Assembly (NCBI GenBank): GCA_002173095.1
Contig: NHBK01000008.1
Span: forward strand, 248,001 to 312,000
Length of the DNA stretch: 64,000 nucleotides
DNA from: Hyphomonadaceae bacterium TMED5
GTDB taxonomy: Bacteria; Pseudomonadota; Alphaproteobacteria; Caulobacterales; Hyphomonadaceae
Direction: 5' to 3'
Within the stretch, counting starts at the first letter, position 1; each line of letters starts with the position of its first letter. The notes beneath the pieces were generated by a model, which had not been told where the DNA came from, did no database searches, and saw only the letters and a list, made by a program, of their open reading frames with translations. A program made the position numbers and the translations under genes. Shown one piece after another: positions 29,261 to 37,706 of this stretch.

Positions 29261-29896
29261 TTGATCCCCTATCTGTCTCATATTTTCACCTTTTCCGGTG
29301 CGGTCCTCATCCCGCTGGCTGTGTGCTCAATAATCGCGCTCGCACTGATCATCGACAAGCTCATGCTTTTAGCGCGCCTTCGCGTGCCCGGCGCAGACCT
29401 GAAGTCTCAAATTCGGAGCCTTGCGCGCGAGACAAAAGCCAGAGATGCGCTCGCTGCCCTGCAAAGGTTCAAACCGTTTTACGCAGATGCCGTAAGTGTT
29501 CTGGAACGCCACGCCGAGGAAGCGCCCGAATTGAGAGAAAAAGCCGTCAGCCTGTCTTTGCAGACCGTCACCCGGGAGACGCATCAAAGACTGACAGGTC
29601 TTTCCACAATTGCCAGCCTCGCACCTTTGCTGGGCCTATTGGGAACAGTCATCGGTCTGATGATGGCTTTTCGCGCGCTGCAGGATGTTGATGGCCCCGT
29701 CGACCCCTCCATTGTGGCAAGCGGCCTATGGCAGGCCATGATCACTACCGTTGCAGGACTTGTCATCGCGGTTCCTTGCCTCGTCGCTTTCGCCTGGCTG
29801 AAATCGCGTCTGCGCAACCATCTGGCGGACGCAGCAAGTCTCCTTTCAGAGATTTCGCTCTCCATTTCGATCCATGGGAATCGCCTGGATGATTAG
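29261..29896 (+). CDS. exbB: ExbB/TolQ/MotA-family proton channel protein
   Basis: 211 residues from a TTG start; GGAG at 29251-29254 overlaps the peroxidase stop. Three membrane helices at about 13-33, 115-138 and 158-180, the ExbB plan. GLLGTVIGLMMAF is the conserved MotA/TolQ/ExbB signature. With ExbD it forms the proton-driven motor that energises TonB. It is part of the ccp-exbB-exbD-tonB operon and overlaps exbD. Confidence 0.9.
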   Translation: MIPYLSHIFTFSGAVLIPLAVCSIIALALIIDKLMLLARLRVPGADLKSQIRSLARETKARDALAALQRFKPFYADAVSVLERHAEEAPELREKAVSLSLQTVTRETHQRLTGLSTIASLAPLLGLLGTVIGLMMAFRALQDVDGPVDPSIVASGLWQAMITTVAGLVIAVPCLVAFAWLKSRLRNHLADAASLLSEISLSISIHGNRLDD

Positions 29897-30305
29897 CCCG
29901 GGGTTCGAGATTGAAGAAGATACGTCCCGAATTCACGTTGATCTGACACCCCTGATCGACGTGGTGTTCATGCTGATCGTGTTCCTGCTTCTGACCGCGA
30001 ATGCAGCTCAGCTCGTCATTGAAGTTGATACACCAGATGCAAGCTTTGGAGAGGCCAGCGAAACCGAAGCCTATCTGCTCGTCCCGCCCGATCCGGAAAG
30101 CGCAGACTGGAACTTCGATGGGCAATCCTATTCATCTCCAGAGGCCGCCACGACCGCAATCTCCAATGTCGTTGCAGCCGAAGACGACGCCGTCATTCTG
30201 ATTGCCATAAGCGCAGAGACGAGCGCTCAGCACTTGATTGACGCTATGGATGTGGCGCGTGACGCCGGGGCACAAACTGTCGAAATCGCCGTAGATCAGA
30301 AATGA
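29889..30305 (+). CDS. exbD: ExbD/TolR-family biopolymer transport protein
   Basis: 138 residues from ATG 29889, preceded by GGGAA; an ATG at 29874 in frame is possible but has no ribosome site. A short cytoplasmic N-terminus and one helix at about residues 20-38 carry the key aspartate in VDLTPLIDVVFMLIVF, the proton-path residue of ExbD. A periplasmic domain follows. The start overlaps the exbB end by eight bases, and the stop overlaps the tonB start (ATGA). Confidence 0.9.
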   Translation: MISPGFEIEEDTSRIHVDLTPLIDVVFMLIVFLLLTANAAQLVIEVDTPDASFGEASETEAYLLVPPDPESADWNFDGQSYSSPEAATTAISNVVAAEDDAVILIAISAETSAQHLIDAMDVARDAGAQTVEIAVDQK

Positions 30306-31090
30306 CGCCGCAACAGCATTCCCTGTCCACCATCATAGCACTGTCTGTCGCTGTCCATCTGTGCGGTGCTGGCTGCGTTTTCTATCTGGCAGGCACGTCA
30401 GAACAAGACAGCGTCGAACAATCGAGCATTCGGGTCGCTCTGGGCTCGCTGGGCGCAAGCGCAGGCGCCGAAGCGCCACAAACGCCTATGCAGGAGAACG
30501 TCCCTCAGCCGGTCGAGCCTCCATCGCCGGAACCAACACGCCTGACTGAGCCGGATACTACACCTGTCTCTGCACCCATGCCGGTCGCCCGACCAGAAGC
30601 TGAGCCAGAGCCAGAGCCGGAACCAGTTCCAAAGCCAGAACCGCTCAATGAGCTTCCCCCGGTCAGACAGTCCCCCAGCGCTGAAGATATGACGGCCCCG
30701 GCTCAGACAGTTCAGGGCAATCAGGGAGAAAGCGGAACCGGGCTGGATCAACAGCCAGACACTCAACAAGATGAAAATCAGGCAGGTTATCGGGCATTGA
30801 TGGACAGTTATGATGCCTCAGTGCTCGCGCACCTTGCCCGGTTCAAATCCTACCCTGCCAGAGCCCGCATGCGCGGCGAAGAAGGTGAAGTCCGCGTCGA
30901 ACTCGAAATAGACCGCAATGGCCAACTTGTTTCAGGACGCATTCTTTCCGGATCGGGCAGCAGGCGTTTAGACAATGCCGCGCTCAACCAGCTCAATGAA
31001 GCAGAGCCTTATCCTCGCCCGCCAGAGGCGCTGGGCTGGCAGACGCGTACCTATCGAACGAATATGCGCTACTCACTGCGAGACAACTGA
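30302..31090 (+). CDS. tonB: TonB energy-transducing protein
   Basis: 262 residues: one N-terminal membrane helix (about 8-30), a long Pro/Glu-rich periplasmic linker with PEPEPEPEPVPKPEP, and a C-terminal TonB domain (about 170-262) with FKSYPARARMRGEEG and VRVELEIDRNG. It spans the periplasm and drives the outer-membrane receptor, most likely the one encoded convergently at 31145-33667. It ends the four-gene operon. Confidence 0.92.
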   Translation: MTPQQHSLSTIIALSVAVHLCGAGCVFYLAGTSEQDSVEQSSIRVALGSLGASAGAEAPQTPMQENVPQPVEPPSPEPTRLTEPDTTPVSAPMPVARPEAEPEPEPEPVPKPEPLNELPPVRQSPSAEDMTAPAQTVQGNQGESGTGLDQQPDTQQDENQAGYRALMDSYDASVLAHLARFKSYPARARMRGEEGEVRVELEIDRNGQLVSGRILSGSGSRRLDNAALNQLNEAEPYPRPPEALGWQTRTYRTNMRYSLRDN

Positions 31091-31117
31091 AAAGGCCGAA
31101 GCTTAGCCCGGCCTTTT
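31090..31117. terminator. Bidirectional terminator between tonB and the TonB receptor
   Basis: AAAAGGCCG (31090-31098) pairs with CGGCCTTTT (31109-31117); A and T runs flank both sides, so it can serve the two convergent genes. Confidence 0.85.
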
Positions 31118-31144
31118 CTGCAAATGACATGTGTCAGCCAGGGA

Positions 31145-33667
31145 TCAGTAGACCCAGTTCACGCCCAGCCAGATGCTGCGACCGCGCTGATACGGCACGC
31201 TGGAAGAAACGTCTGTATAAGGCAGTTCGCTAAACAGATTTGAGACGCGCGCCTCAAGCTCGACCTGATGGCCAGTCCCAAAATCTGGCAACTCATAGGA
31301 TGCGTTCAGATCGACACGTAGAGACGCTTCGCGCGTGACATAGTCATACACGTCGTAATTAGTGCCATCTACGGCCTCGTTTACGCCCGTATCTCCAATC
31401 GTCTCATACTCGTCCTTCCAATAGAACCAGACAGTCGTATCGAGTTTGTCGCTAAGCCAGCTGGACCGCACTGCCGCGTTCAGCGTCAATGGCGTTGCAA
31501 AATTCTCGCGATAGGCTTCGTCCTGAAGTTCAGCCAGAGAGATGATATTGCCCTGAAACAGAATGAAATCTGTTGCGAGGTCCTCTGCATCATATCCATC
31601 AAAATACGTGCCCAGATCATCCGCATTGTTGACGGTTTCAGACCAGGCCGCGTTCAGCGTGAAGGAATGATTGCGCCAGCTTCCCGTCCATTCAGCGGAA
31701 ATACCCAGATAGTCGGTTTCACCCTCGTTTGACGGGAAATAGGCACGACGCGTGTAAGCATTTCCGTCATCGTCATACTCAGTAATGTCTTCGCGCGGCG
31801 AACGTACAATCTGATTGCGGTGCTGACGATGAACGACTTTCAGGCGTCCCAAACCGTCCACGAGGTCCAGCGCAGGGAATGTCAGCGCGGCTGTCAGTTC
31901 ATCTGAATATGGTGTTTCGAGACCCGCATCACGATACCCCGTAAGCGTGGTCGTGCTGGCGAGCGCCCAATCGTCTTCGCTATAGATGAGATCCGTGCCG
32001 CTAACGGTCGCAGAACGCTCATACCGGTAGAAATCCGGATACTGCTCACGAATGGCATAGCCCACGAAATTCCGGGTGTAATAACGGTTTGCGCCACCCG
32101 TCAGCTGCCAGTCGTCATTGATGTTCCAAACGGCGCTGAGGCGCGGCACAATATTGGTGTTCTCCAGATAGTCATCGGTGGAAACACGCACACCTGCGCG
32201 CACATCAACCGGACCAAAAGACGATGCCTGTTCAGCCCAGACGGAGGCCTGCGCAATTTCAACATTCGCCTCATAGGCCAGATAAGCAAAATAGACAGGC
32301 AGCGCGATTTCACCGTCGATACAGGCCAGATCACTCGCATCAGCGCACACTGTGTTCTCATCATAACTGCCTCGGGAATAGGCCCGGCTCTCTTCATTGC
32401 GGGCTTTAAACGCGTCAACGATTCCGACTTCGCCACCGAAACTGAAAAGACCACCTAACAGATCACGACTGGCTTCTGCTTCCAGAGTGTAGTCGCGTTG
32501 ATACTGCTCAAGATCGCCAAAGCCACCTGTGGCACAGTTCGTATTGGTGCAGAAATCGATGCTAGGTGCATCGGAATCCCAGGAATAGTTATACGGTGAT
32601 GCTTCACGGCTCATGTCTGCGTCGACATAAGATGCGCGCACCAACCAGTCATACACGCCCGTTTCGCCATCGATTTCTGTTTTAAAAGTCAGACCTCCGC
32701 CCTGCGTGACAATCAGATTATCAATGCCGTTAGCGTTTGCGTATTCGCTTTCATACGGCGAATAAACGAGGCTTGAGACCAGCGAAATCCCGTTGGCGAA
32801 CTCATATTTTCCCTTCACTAGGAAATTGTCTGAAGTGGAATTCAGGCCTCTGAAGGTTCCGCCATAGGCATCTGAGATCGCATAATCGACTTCGGACTGA
32901 GACCGTCCAAATCCGAAGAGCAGACCAAACTGTTCGTTTACAGGAACGTCCACCGTTCCATGCAAACGCCAGCGCGTGAATTCTGGAGGCGGATCAGCCG
33001 CAGCAAGATCAGCATCATCGACCACATAATCGGTCAGTTCGTCCGACTCATATCCAAAGCGCAGGGACGCTCCGAACTCATCATCCGGCCCTCTGAGCTT
33101 TGCATCAACAACCCCACCGGAAAACTCGCCATAGCGTGCCGAAATATTTGAATCACGGACTTCCAGCGAATCGATCAGCGAAGGATCGAGAAAAATTGTC
33201 TGCGCGGCGGAACCCGCTACTTCATTGTAATTAGCTGGGTTGTCTTCACTGATATCCATCACGTTATCGACGGCGACACCATCGATACGGATGGTGTTGT
33301 CATAGACCTGCCCGCCTGAAATGGAGATATCTGATGGACGTAAATCCTGTAAATCGGTGTCCTCAGCGCTGAACTGATTCACATCAAAATGGACATTCGG
33401 CAGGAGACGCAGAACGTCCAGAGCATCTCCGGACCCGTCCTCGAATCCCGTGATCGATTCTGAATCCATTACCGTCAGACCGCTCTCTTCCGGAAGGAAG
33501 CTGCGATAAGGCGGAGCGGGCGCACGGCTATCCTGAATATCAATCGCTTCTAGTTCGACAGCTTCGCTGGTGTCTTCAGCTTCAGGATTTGCACTTTCCT
33601 GCGCCATGATGGGCAGTGCGGATACAAGCCAGATAAGCCCGATCGCTGTTTGCGTTTTAAACTTCAT
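31145..33667 (-). CDS. TonB-dependent outer-membrane receptor of the peroxidase/TonB locus
   Basis: 840 residues from ATG 33665-33667 (GAGGGG upstream); a start at 33691 would add eight residues before a normal signal peptide. The signal peptide ends at IMAQ. The plug domain has PNVHFDVNQ and the NTIRIDGVAVDNV segment; a barrel of about 650 residues follows and ends in GVNWVY. It resembles receptors of unknown cargo with a DSRAPAPP TonB-box-like region after the signal. It is convergent with its probable energy system, ccp-exbBD-tonB. A Fur-like site in the promoter suggests an iron- or metal-linked role. Confidence 0.92.
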   Translation of the reverse strand: MKFKTQTAIGLIWLVSALPIMAQESANPEAEDTSEAVELEAIDIQDSRAPAPPYRSFLPEESGLTVMDSESITGFEDGSGDALDVLRLLPNVHFDVNQFSAEDTDLQDLRPSDISISGGQVYDNTIRIDGVAVDNVMDISEDNPANYNEVAGSAAQTIFLDPSLIDSLEVRDSNISARYGEFSGGVVDAKLRGPDDEFGASLRFGYESDELTDYVVDDADLAAADPPPEFTRWRLHGTVDVPVNEQFGLLFGFGRSQSEVDYAISDAYGGTFRGLNSTSDNFLVKGKYEFANGISLVSSLVYSPYESEYANANGIDNLIVTQGGGLTFKTEIDGETGVYDWLVRASYVDADMSREASPYNYSWDSDAPSIDFCTNTNCATGGFGDLEQYQRDYTLEAEASRDLLGGLFSFGGEVGIVDAFKARNEESRAYSRGSYDENTVCADASDLACIDGEIALPVYFAYLAYEANVEIAQASVWAEQASSFGPVDVRAGVRVSTDDYLENTNIVPRLSAVWNINDDWQLTGGANRYYTRNFVGYAIREQYPDFYRYERSATVSGTDLIYSEDDWALASTTTLTGYRDAGLETPYSDELTAALTFPALDLVDGLGRLKVVHRQHRNQIVRSPREDITEYDDDGNAYTRRAYFPSNEGETDYLGISAEWTGSWRNHSFTLNAAWSETVNNADDLGTYFDGYDAEDLATDFILFQGNIISLAELQDEAYRENFATPLTLNAAVRSSWLSDKLDTTVWFYWKDEYETIGDTGVNEAVDGTNYDVYDYVTREASLRVDLNASYELPDFGTGHQVELEARVSNLFSELPYTDVSSSVPYQRGRSIWLGVNWVY

Positions 33668-33723
33668 CAATATTCCCCTCGTTTCATACACTTACTGAAA
33701 TCGAGGACAGACCTACATGCAAA

Positions 33724-33740
33724 TGCGAATGACTTGCAAT
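33724..33740. promoter_or_regulatory. Fur-like site before the TonB receptor
   Basis: TGCGAATGACTTGCAAT, in the promoter region 57 bases from the receptor start, pairs with the copy at 28108-28124. The region 33668-34078 otherwise contains only this site and the left attachment repeat; no gene is supported there. Confidence 0.65.
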
Positions 33741-33938
33741 ATCATATTTGAAATTTGCCGGGCATTTAGCCCTTCTGTTGCTCAGATACGTCTATGAGTG
33801 TGGAAAATCCTTCCGACCGCACCAGTCGAAATACACAAAAAATGTCATGAAATCAAAGTGCAGGCGCAGCTTCTTAAACGCGAAACCCGTAGTGGGCGCA
33901 CGCTCCGCCTGAAGCGGAAAACTGTTTTCGTATGTGGG

Positions 33939-33986
33939 AAATGGTACCGCCTCCCCGGTTCGAACGGGGGACCTCTAGATCCACAA
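33939..33986. repeat. attL: 48-bp partial copy of tRNA-His
   Basis: Identical to 38289-38336. It covers the CCA end, T-arm, variable loop and anticodon region of tRNA-His in reverse orientation; the rest of the tRNA is absent, so it is not a functional gene. Confidence 0.95.
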
Positions 33987-34078
33987 GCAAATTTTTGCAT
34001 GTGGCCAATCTATTGAGAGTATTCAAGAAATTATGCTATCCTTCTGAAATTACTCAGAAAATATGGACAGCCGTGAAC

Positions 34079-35290
34079 ATGCCGGAACAAACCGGATCAA
34101 CCGAACCACAAAAAAGTACGGACACAGTTCGGACACGGCGAGGGTCTGTCCGTATCACTGACCGATTAGTTAAAGAGCTCCTCCCCCCAGAAAACGGCTA
34201 TCAGATTGTCTACGACAGCCAAACAAGCGGTTTTGGCATTCAGGTCATGAAGTCGGGAAAACGGTCATTTGTTCTAAATTACCGAATTCAAGGAAGTGAG
34301 AGGCGCATCACGATTGGACGCTATCCCGAATGGTCTGTTCTGGCCGCAAGGCGTCGTGCGGAAGAGTTCAGAGTGCAAATTGCACAAGGCATCGATCCTA
34401 AAAAGGTTCGAGATGAAAAGTATCATTCCCCCACCATGAAAGACCTTCATTCGCGCTTTATGGAGCAAGAAGCTCAGAAAGTCTGTGACGAGTATAGAGA
34501 AGATATCGAACGCATTTATCGTCAACACTTTCTACCCAAATGGGGATCGCGAAAAGTTCGAGACATCAGCTTCTCTGATTGCGACAGCCTACACCGGCAA
34601 ATTTCAAAAACGAGACCAACGCGCGCGAACCGAATCCTGTCGGTGATGACACGCGCATTCAATCTAGCAATCAAATGGGGCTGGATTGAACGCAACCCGA
34701 CGCTGGGGATAGAGAAGAACAAAGAGCACAAACGACAGCACTATCTAACTCCAAAAGAAATTCGGCGTGTGCTTGAGGCTCTCGACGCACATTCGGAAAG
34801 AACGTCTTGCGAAGCAATCAAAATGATCCTCCTGACAGGCGCCCGAAAAGGCGAAGTGCTGAAATCCAGTTGGGACCAGTTCAATGAAGACCTGACGATC
34901 TGGTCCAAGCCAGCAGCCTCAACAAAGCAACGTAAACCGCACATTGTTAGGGTTTCCAAACCAGTGACCGAGCTGTTGAGCATTCGGCGCGAACAATCCA
35001 ACTCCGACTATGTATTTCAGAGCCGCAACGGCAAGCCACTTCAGGACGTGAAAAAGACGTGGGCCAGTATAACTGAAAAGGCAGGAATTGAAGGAACGCA
35101 TATCCACGATCTCAGGCACACCTATGCCAGTGTCGCAATTTCAAATGGCGTGGACCTATACACAGTCGGACAACTGCTCGGACATACTCAAACGCAGACA
35201 ACGGCACGGTATGCACACCTTTTTGATGAAACACTCCATCGAGCCACTGAAACCGTTGCTGAGGTCATGACGACGAACACACGCGCGTAG
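34079..35290 (+). CDS. int: Tyrosine recombinase / integrase
   Basis: 403 residues from ATG 34079. A longer reading frame runs back through the attachment repeat, giving the spurious VPPPRFERGT typical of antisense tRNA, so the later start is chosen. An N-terminal arm-binding domain of DUF4102 type (about 20-100, with ITDRLVKELLPPENG and RRITIGRYPEWS) precedes a core-binding domain and a catalytic domain. Catalytic residues visible: Arg in LLTGARKGEVL, His-x-x-Arg in HDLRHTYAS, His in LLGHTQ and Tyr in ARYAHLF. It is a P4-type integrase that targets tRNA genes. It lies beside attL, at the end distant from the intact tRNA. Confidence 0.93.
   Translation: MPEQTGSTEPQKSTDTVRTRRGSVRITDRLVKELLPPENGYQIVYDSQTSGFGIQVMKSGKRSFVLNYRIQGSERRITIGRYPEWSVLAARRRAEEFRVQIAQGIDPKKVRDEKYHSPTMKDLHSRFMEQEAQKVCDEYREDIERIYRQHFLPKWGSRKVRDISFSDCDSLHRQISKTRPTRANRILSVMTRAFNLAIKWGWIERNPTLGIEKNKEHKRQHYLTPKEIRRVLEALDAHSERTSCEAIKMILLTGARKGEVLKSSWDQFNEDLTIWSKPAASTKQRKPHIVRVSKPVTELLSIRREQSNSDYVFQSRNGKPLQDVKKTWASITEKAGIEGTHIHDLRHTYASVAISNGVDLYTVGQLLGHTQTQTTARYAHLFDETLHRATETVAEVMTTNTRA
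34117..34136. repeat. Possible integrase arm-binding repeat, left arm
   Basis: TACGGACACAGTTCGGACAC matches 38206-38225 at 18 of 20 positions. It sits 130 bases inside attL, within the first codons of int. An inverted copy of the core (TGTCCGTA) follows at 34147-34154. Confidence 0.55.
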
Positions 35291-35347
35291 TCTGTGGAAA
35301 AGTCTGTTGACAACGCGGAACAGTTGTGAACAAAAATAATACACGAG

Positions 35348-35365
35348 TTCGGTTTGTGGACCGAA
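35348..35365. other. Inverted repeat downstream of int
   Basis: TTCGGT (35348-35353) and ACCGAA (35360-35365) around TTGTGG. No T tract follows, so it is not a typical terminator. The stretch 35291-35517 shows no gene; it contains this repeat and another TTCGGAC and is likely the promoter region of the HTH-rep operon. Confidence 0.4.
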
Positions 35366-35517
35366 ACGCTTGTTCGGACGAGTTTCAACGAGCGTGTCAT
35401 CTGCGGGTGGCCAGGACAACTTAACCTAGTTGCTTGGCTCGCCATTATCACCACAGTTTTGTTTGATCCAAGCGCCAGCTTCAGCGGTTTTCGCTGTTGC
35501 ATTCTTGGAGAAAAATC

Positions 35518-35733
35518 ATGTCAGACGTTTTGAACGGCGATCTGATTTCGGAAGCAGAAGTCGCCCAAATTTTATCAGTGCATGTCAAAACTCTTAGGCG
35601 CTGGCATCGGGAACGACGCGCGCCAAAGCGCATTCGGATCGGTCAAAAAACCTACTATCGCAAAAGTTCGGTCGCACGTTGGCTCGAAAAGAATGAGCGG
35701 GAATGTGACTTCCGCCTAGGAGCCGCATCATGA
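35518..35733 (+). CDS. Small helix-turn-helix protein (AlpA / excisionase-like)
   Basis: 71 residues from ATG 35518, with GGAG at 35507-35510. The start MSDVLNGDLISEAEVAQIL leads into a winged HTH of the MerR/Xis class: VHVKTLRRWHRERRAPKRIRIGQKTYY and RKSSVARWL. Such proteins in integrated elements act as excisionase or as activator of int (AlpA). It is the first gene of a tight cluster; its stop TGA overlaps a following ATG (ATGA). Confidence 0.8.
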   Translation: MSDVLNGDLISEAEVAQILSVHVKTLRRWHRERRAPKRIRIGQKTYYRKSSVARWLEKNERECDFRLGAAS

Positions 35734-35885
35734 GGTTCGCCATTCGAGAGCGCAGCGCTGTGTCCACACAGATGCTGAGCGGCCCGAATGGTGCCGCAGG
35801 TGAGATCGTGCCTAGGGGTGGTGTCTGTAACACCACCCCCTACCAATACATTATTCATACGGTGCAACATGTTGCTGATACATAA
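35730..35885 (+). CDS. Possible 51-residue protein between HTH and rep genes
   Basis: An ATG at 35730 overlaps the HTH stop as ATGA, and the frame stays open for 51 codons to TAA 35883-35885, overlapping the rep start by 17 bases. It begins MRFAIRERSAVSTQ. The linked overlaps suggest translational coupling, but composition is unremarkable, a strong hairpin (35815-35839) lies inside and no family is recognised. It could equally be a leader reading frame or chance. Confidence 0.3.
   Translation: MRFAIRERSAVSTQMLSGPNGAAGEIVPRGGVCNTTPYQYIIHTVQHVADT
35758..35771. other. Inverted repeat CTGTGT-N2-ACACAG
   Basis: Perfect 6-bp arms with a 2-base centre, 98 bases before the rep start. A possible iteron-like or operator site for the initiator or the HTH protein. 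Confidence 0.35.
35815..35839 (+). other. Strong hairpin upstream of rep; possible origin or attenuator
   Basis: GGGGTGGTGT (35815-35824) pairs perfectly with ACACCACCCC (35830-35839) around CTGTA. It lies 30 bases before the rep start. No T tract follows. A hairpin in this place could be a rolling-circle nick site for the initiator, or could control its translation. Confidence 0.45.
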
Positions 35886-37029
35886 AGGCTTTGACGCGCT
35901 TGATATTGCCTACTGCGCACATATTCCCCTCAAACACGTCTCGAAACTGCAAGAGGCCAAAGAGAAGGCCGCGTCTATTCGAGGCGGCTCAAAAACCAAA
36001 CGGGCAACCTCATGTGCCAATTTGGATGGTCAACTATTCAACGTCGCAGGATCGGGTGTCAGTGGTGGCTACGCTTTCCTTTGCGATACTGGCAGTCTCG
36101 GAGAAAACTGGTTTTTCAAAAAGCCAAACCCCAAAGACCCTTGGGGCATTCGAGTCTCGGTTAGCGCCATTCAGGTCGCGCTCTGCGGATTGGCGGGCGT
36201 TCGCGAACGTCTAGAAAACACCTTGCGAGCACTGGGAATAGTTGTCGATGAAGGTATGGAGAGCATCTCTCGCGTAGATTTCGCGATGGATTTTCACTAT
36301 CCCGAGTTTGAACTGAATCCAACGAATTTCATTATGCATCCAAGATGCAACCGAAAATCCTATGGAGAATTTCAAGAGTACCGGGAAAACGCTGCTGGAA
36401 ATCGCGTTCAGTCTGTGACGATCGGCAAGAACCCCGGCAGGCAAATCATTGTGTATGATAAACGCGCTGAAGTGCTTGCGAACTCAAAAGCCTTTTGGCC
36501 GGTTGTTTGGGATAAGTACCGAAAAGATCATGGGCTACCGCGTATCGATCTGTCTGATCCTGAGACAAGTCGTATTTGGCGGATCGAACTTCGAGCGTAC
36601 AAAAATCATCTGAAGAACGATTGGAATGTTTCAACATGGGGCACTCTCCAAAAGAACCTTCCCTCTATTCTTCGGAACATGATGGAAGACATTCGCTATA
36701 TCGAACCTTCTGCTGACACGAACAGGTCTCGTTGGTCGAACCATCTGCTTTGGGACACTGCAAAACAAGAGATTGAAGATGAGCTAATGACGCTCAGGAG
36801 CTTCGCCTCTGAAGATCATATTCGCGAACTTCTGAAGCACGAAAGAGACGAGATGATCCGCGCACAAATAAACGGATGCCTGATTACGCGAGCAGGTCTG
36901 AATGAAGTGCGTTACGATGAATTGTCGGCATTTGTTTTGCAATCAGTTGAGGAAACTCTTTCAGATTTCAAACGAAACGAGGAAAGAACCATCCAGAAGC
37001 TCGAAGAGGCAACGGAGCGTTATCTATGA
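35869..37029 (+). CDS. Predicted replication initiation protein (Rep_trans / phage-CRI-like)
   Basis: 386 residues from ATG 35869; the ribosome site is weak, suggesting coupling to the upstream frame. SRVDFAMDFHYPE near residue 140, the IVYDKRAEV block near 200 and WRIELRAYKNHL near 240 are features of the family of plasmid, phage and ICE replication initiators that includes Rep_trans and CRI proteins. The C-terminal part is a charged helical region. Inside a tRNA-bounded element it probably nicks DNA for rolling-circle replication of the excised circle. The family call rests on motif memory and needs a profile search. Its stop overlaps the next gene by ATGA. Confidence 0.6.
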   Translation: MLLIHKGFDALDIAYCAHIPLKHVSKLQEAKEKAASIRGGSKTKRATSCANLDGQLFNVAGSGVSGGYAFLCDTGSLGENWFFKKPNPKDPWGIRVSVSAIQVALCGLAGVRERLENTLRALGIVVDEGMESISRVDFAMDFHYPEFELNPTNFIMHPRCNRKSYGEFQEYRENAAGNRVQSVTIGKNPGRQIIVYDKRAEVLANSKAFWPVVWDKYRKDHGLPRIDLSDPETSRIWRIELRAYKNHLKNDWNVSTWGTLQKNLPSILRNMMEDIRYIEPSADTNRSRWSNHLLWDTAKQEIEDELMTLRSFASEDHIRELLKHERDEMIRAQINGCLITRAGLNEVRYDELSAFVLQSVEETLSDFKRNEERTIQKLEEATERYL

Positions 37030-37493
37030 AACACTACTACAAAAGAGTTCGCTCCGGCCCGAGCCAAGTCGGCAAGAATGGTATTGCTGCGTTTCAAATG
37101 TGTTTGAACTATCTCCAGATCAGCGATGAGACACTGGTAGAAATTATGGCCGACAGCGGTTGCATGGATGACCTTTTGGGGAGTGTTGCTGAAGAGGAAT
37201 TCCGACCTGCAATTTTTGAACGCATTCAAAGCGTGCTCAGCAAAGGATACGGCGACATACCCGATTGCTGGTGGATGTCTCTTCGAGACTATTTCTCTCA
37301 GGTCATGTCCCAAGTTGCCCGGGCTTCTGATTGGCCCCAAAGAATGGTTGGACAAATCCCCTTCCATCAAATGGAAATTCCTAAATCGCACACAGAAGAC
37401 GACATTGGCCGCTTGGTTGCAGTGTTTAGTCTGCTCATGGCACCAGTGGACATGAAAGGTTACATCTCTTTCAGCCCTCAAGATGCTCATTGA
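37026..37493 (+). CDS. Unknown 155-residue protein of the integrative element
   Basis: ATG 37026 overlaps the rep stop (ATGA), so the two are co-translated. Soluble, no membrane helix or signal peptide, with mixed alpha character and a Trp-containing middle (CWWMSLRDYFSQV). I recognise no family. Position after rep suggests a role in replication, copy control or host interaction of the element, but none of this is visible in the sequence. Confidence 0.65.
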   Translation: MKHYYKRVRSGPSQVGKNGIAAFQMCLNYLQISDETLVEIMADSGCMDDLLGSVAEEEFRPAIFERIQSVLSKGYGDIPDCWWMSLRDYFSQVMSQVARASDWPQRMVGQIPFHQMEIPKSHTEDDIGRLVAVFSLLMAPVDMKGYISFSPQDAH

Positions 37494-37546
37494 CCTGTCT
37501 TCGGAGCCGCTGTCGCTGTGGTCAGCAAGACATGAGCAAGTGAGGT

Positions 37547-37585
37547 CGCACAAGGGTCGCCAGACCGTAGGTTTACCCTTGTGCG
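37547..37585. repeat. 11-bp perfect inverted repeat with 17-base loop
   Basis: CGCACAAGGGT (37547-37557) and ACCCTTGTGCG (37575-37585). It lies 53 bases after the last element gene. It is not a typical terminator because no T run follows, and it may be an origin or structured RNA. Confidence 0.6.
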
Positions 37586-37671
37586 GCCACACGCTCGTGT
37601 CCTGAGCACACAAGCGACGAGGAGAACGAAGACAACTGTCTTTGGTGGGCAAGAGTATAACATGCCGCCTT

Positions 37672-37706
37672 CAGCGGCATCCGTTTCGGGGTTTTTCGCC
37701 TACGGG
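37672..37706 (+). terminator. Hairpin followed by T run
   Basis: ATGCCGC (37672-37678) pairs with GCGGCAT (37684-37690) around CTTCA; a second small CCG/CGG stem and then TTTTT at 37702-37706 follow. It could terminate the HTH-rep-155aa transcript. Confidence 0.45.

Noticed and set aside
33932-34078. Integrase reading frame extending back through the attachment repeat
   Set aside because: It runs through antisense tRNA sequence, giving the well-known artefact VPPPRFERGT, and has no ribosome site. ATG 34079 is preferred.
37020-37652. 210-codon minus-strand frame over the 155-residue gene
   Set aside because: Opposite to the coupled rep-155aa pair and crossing the inverted repeat; composition typical of a shadow frame.
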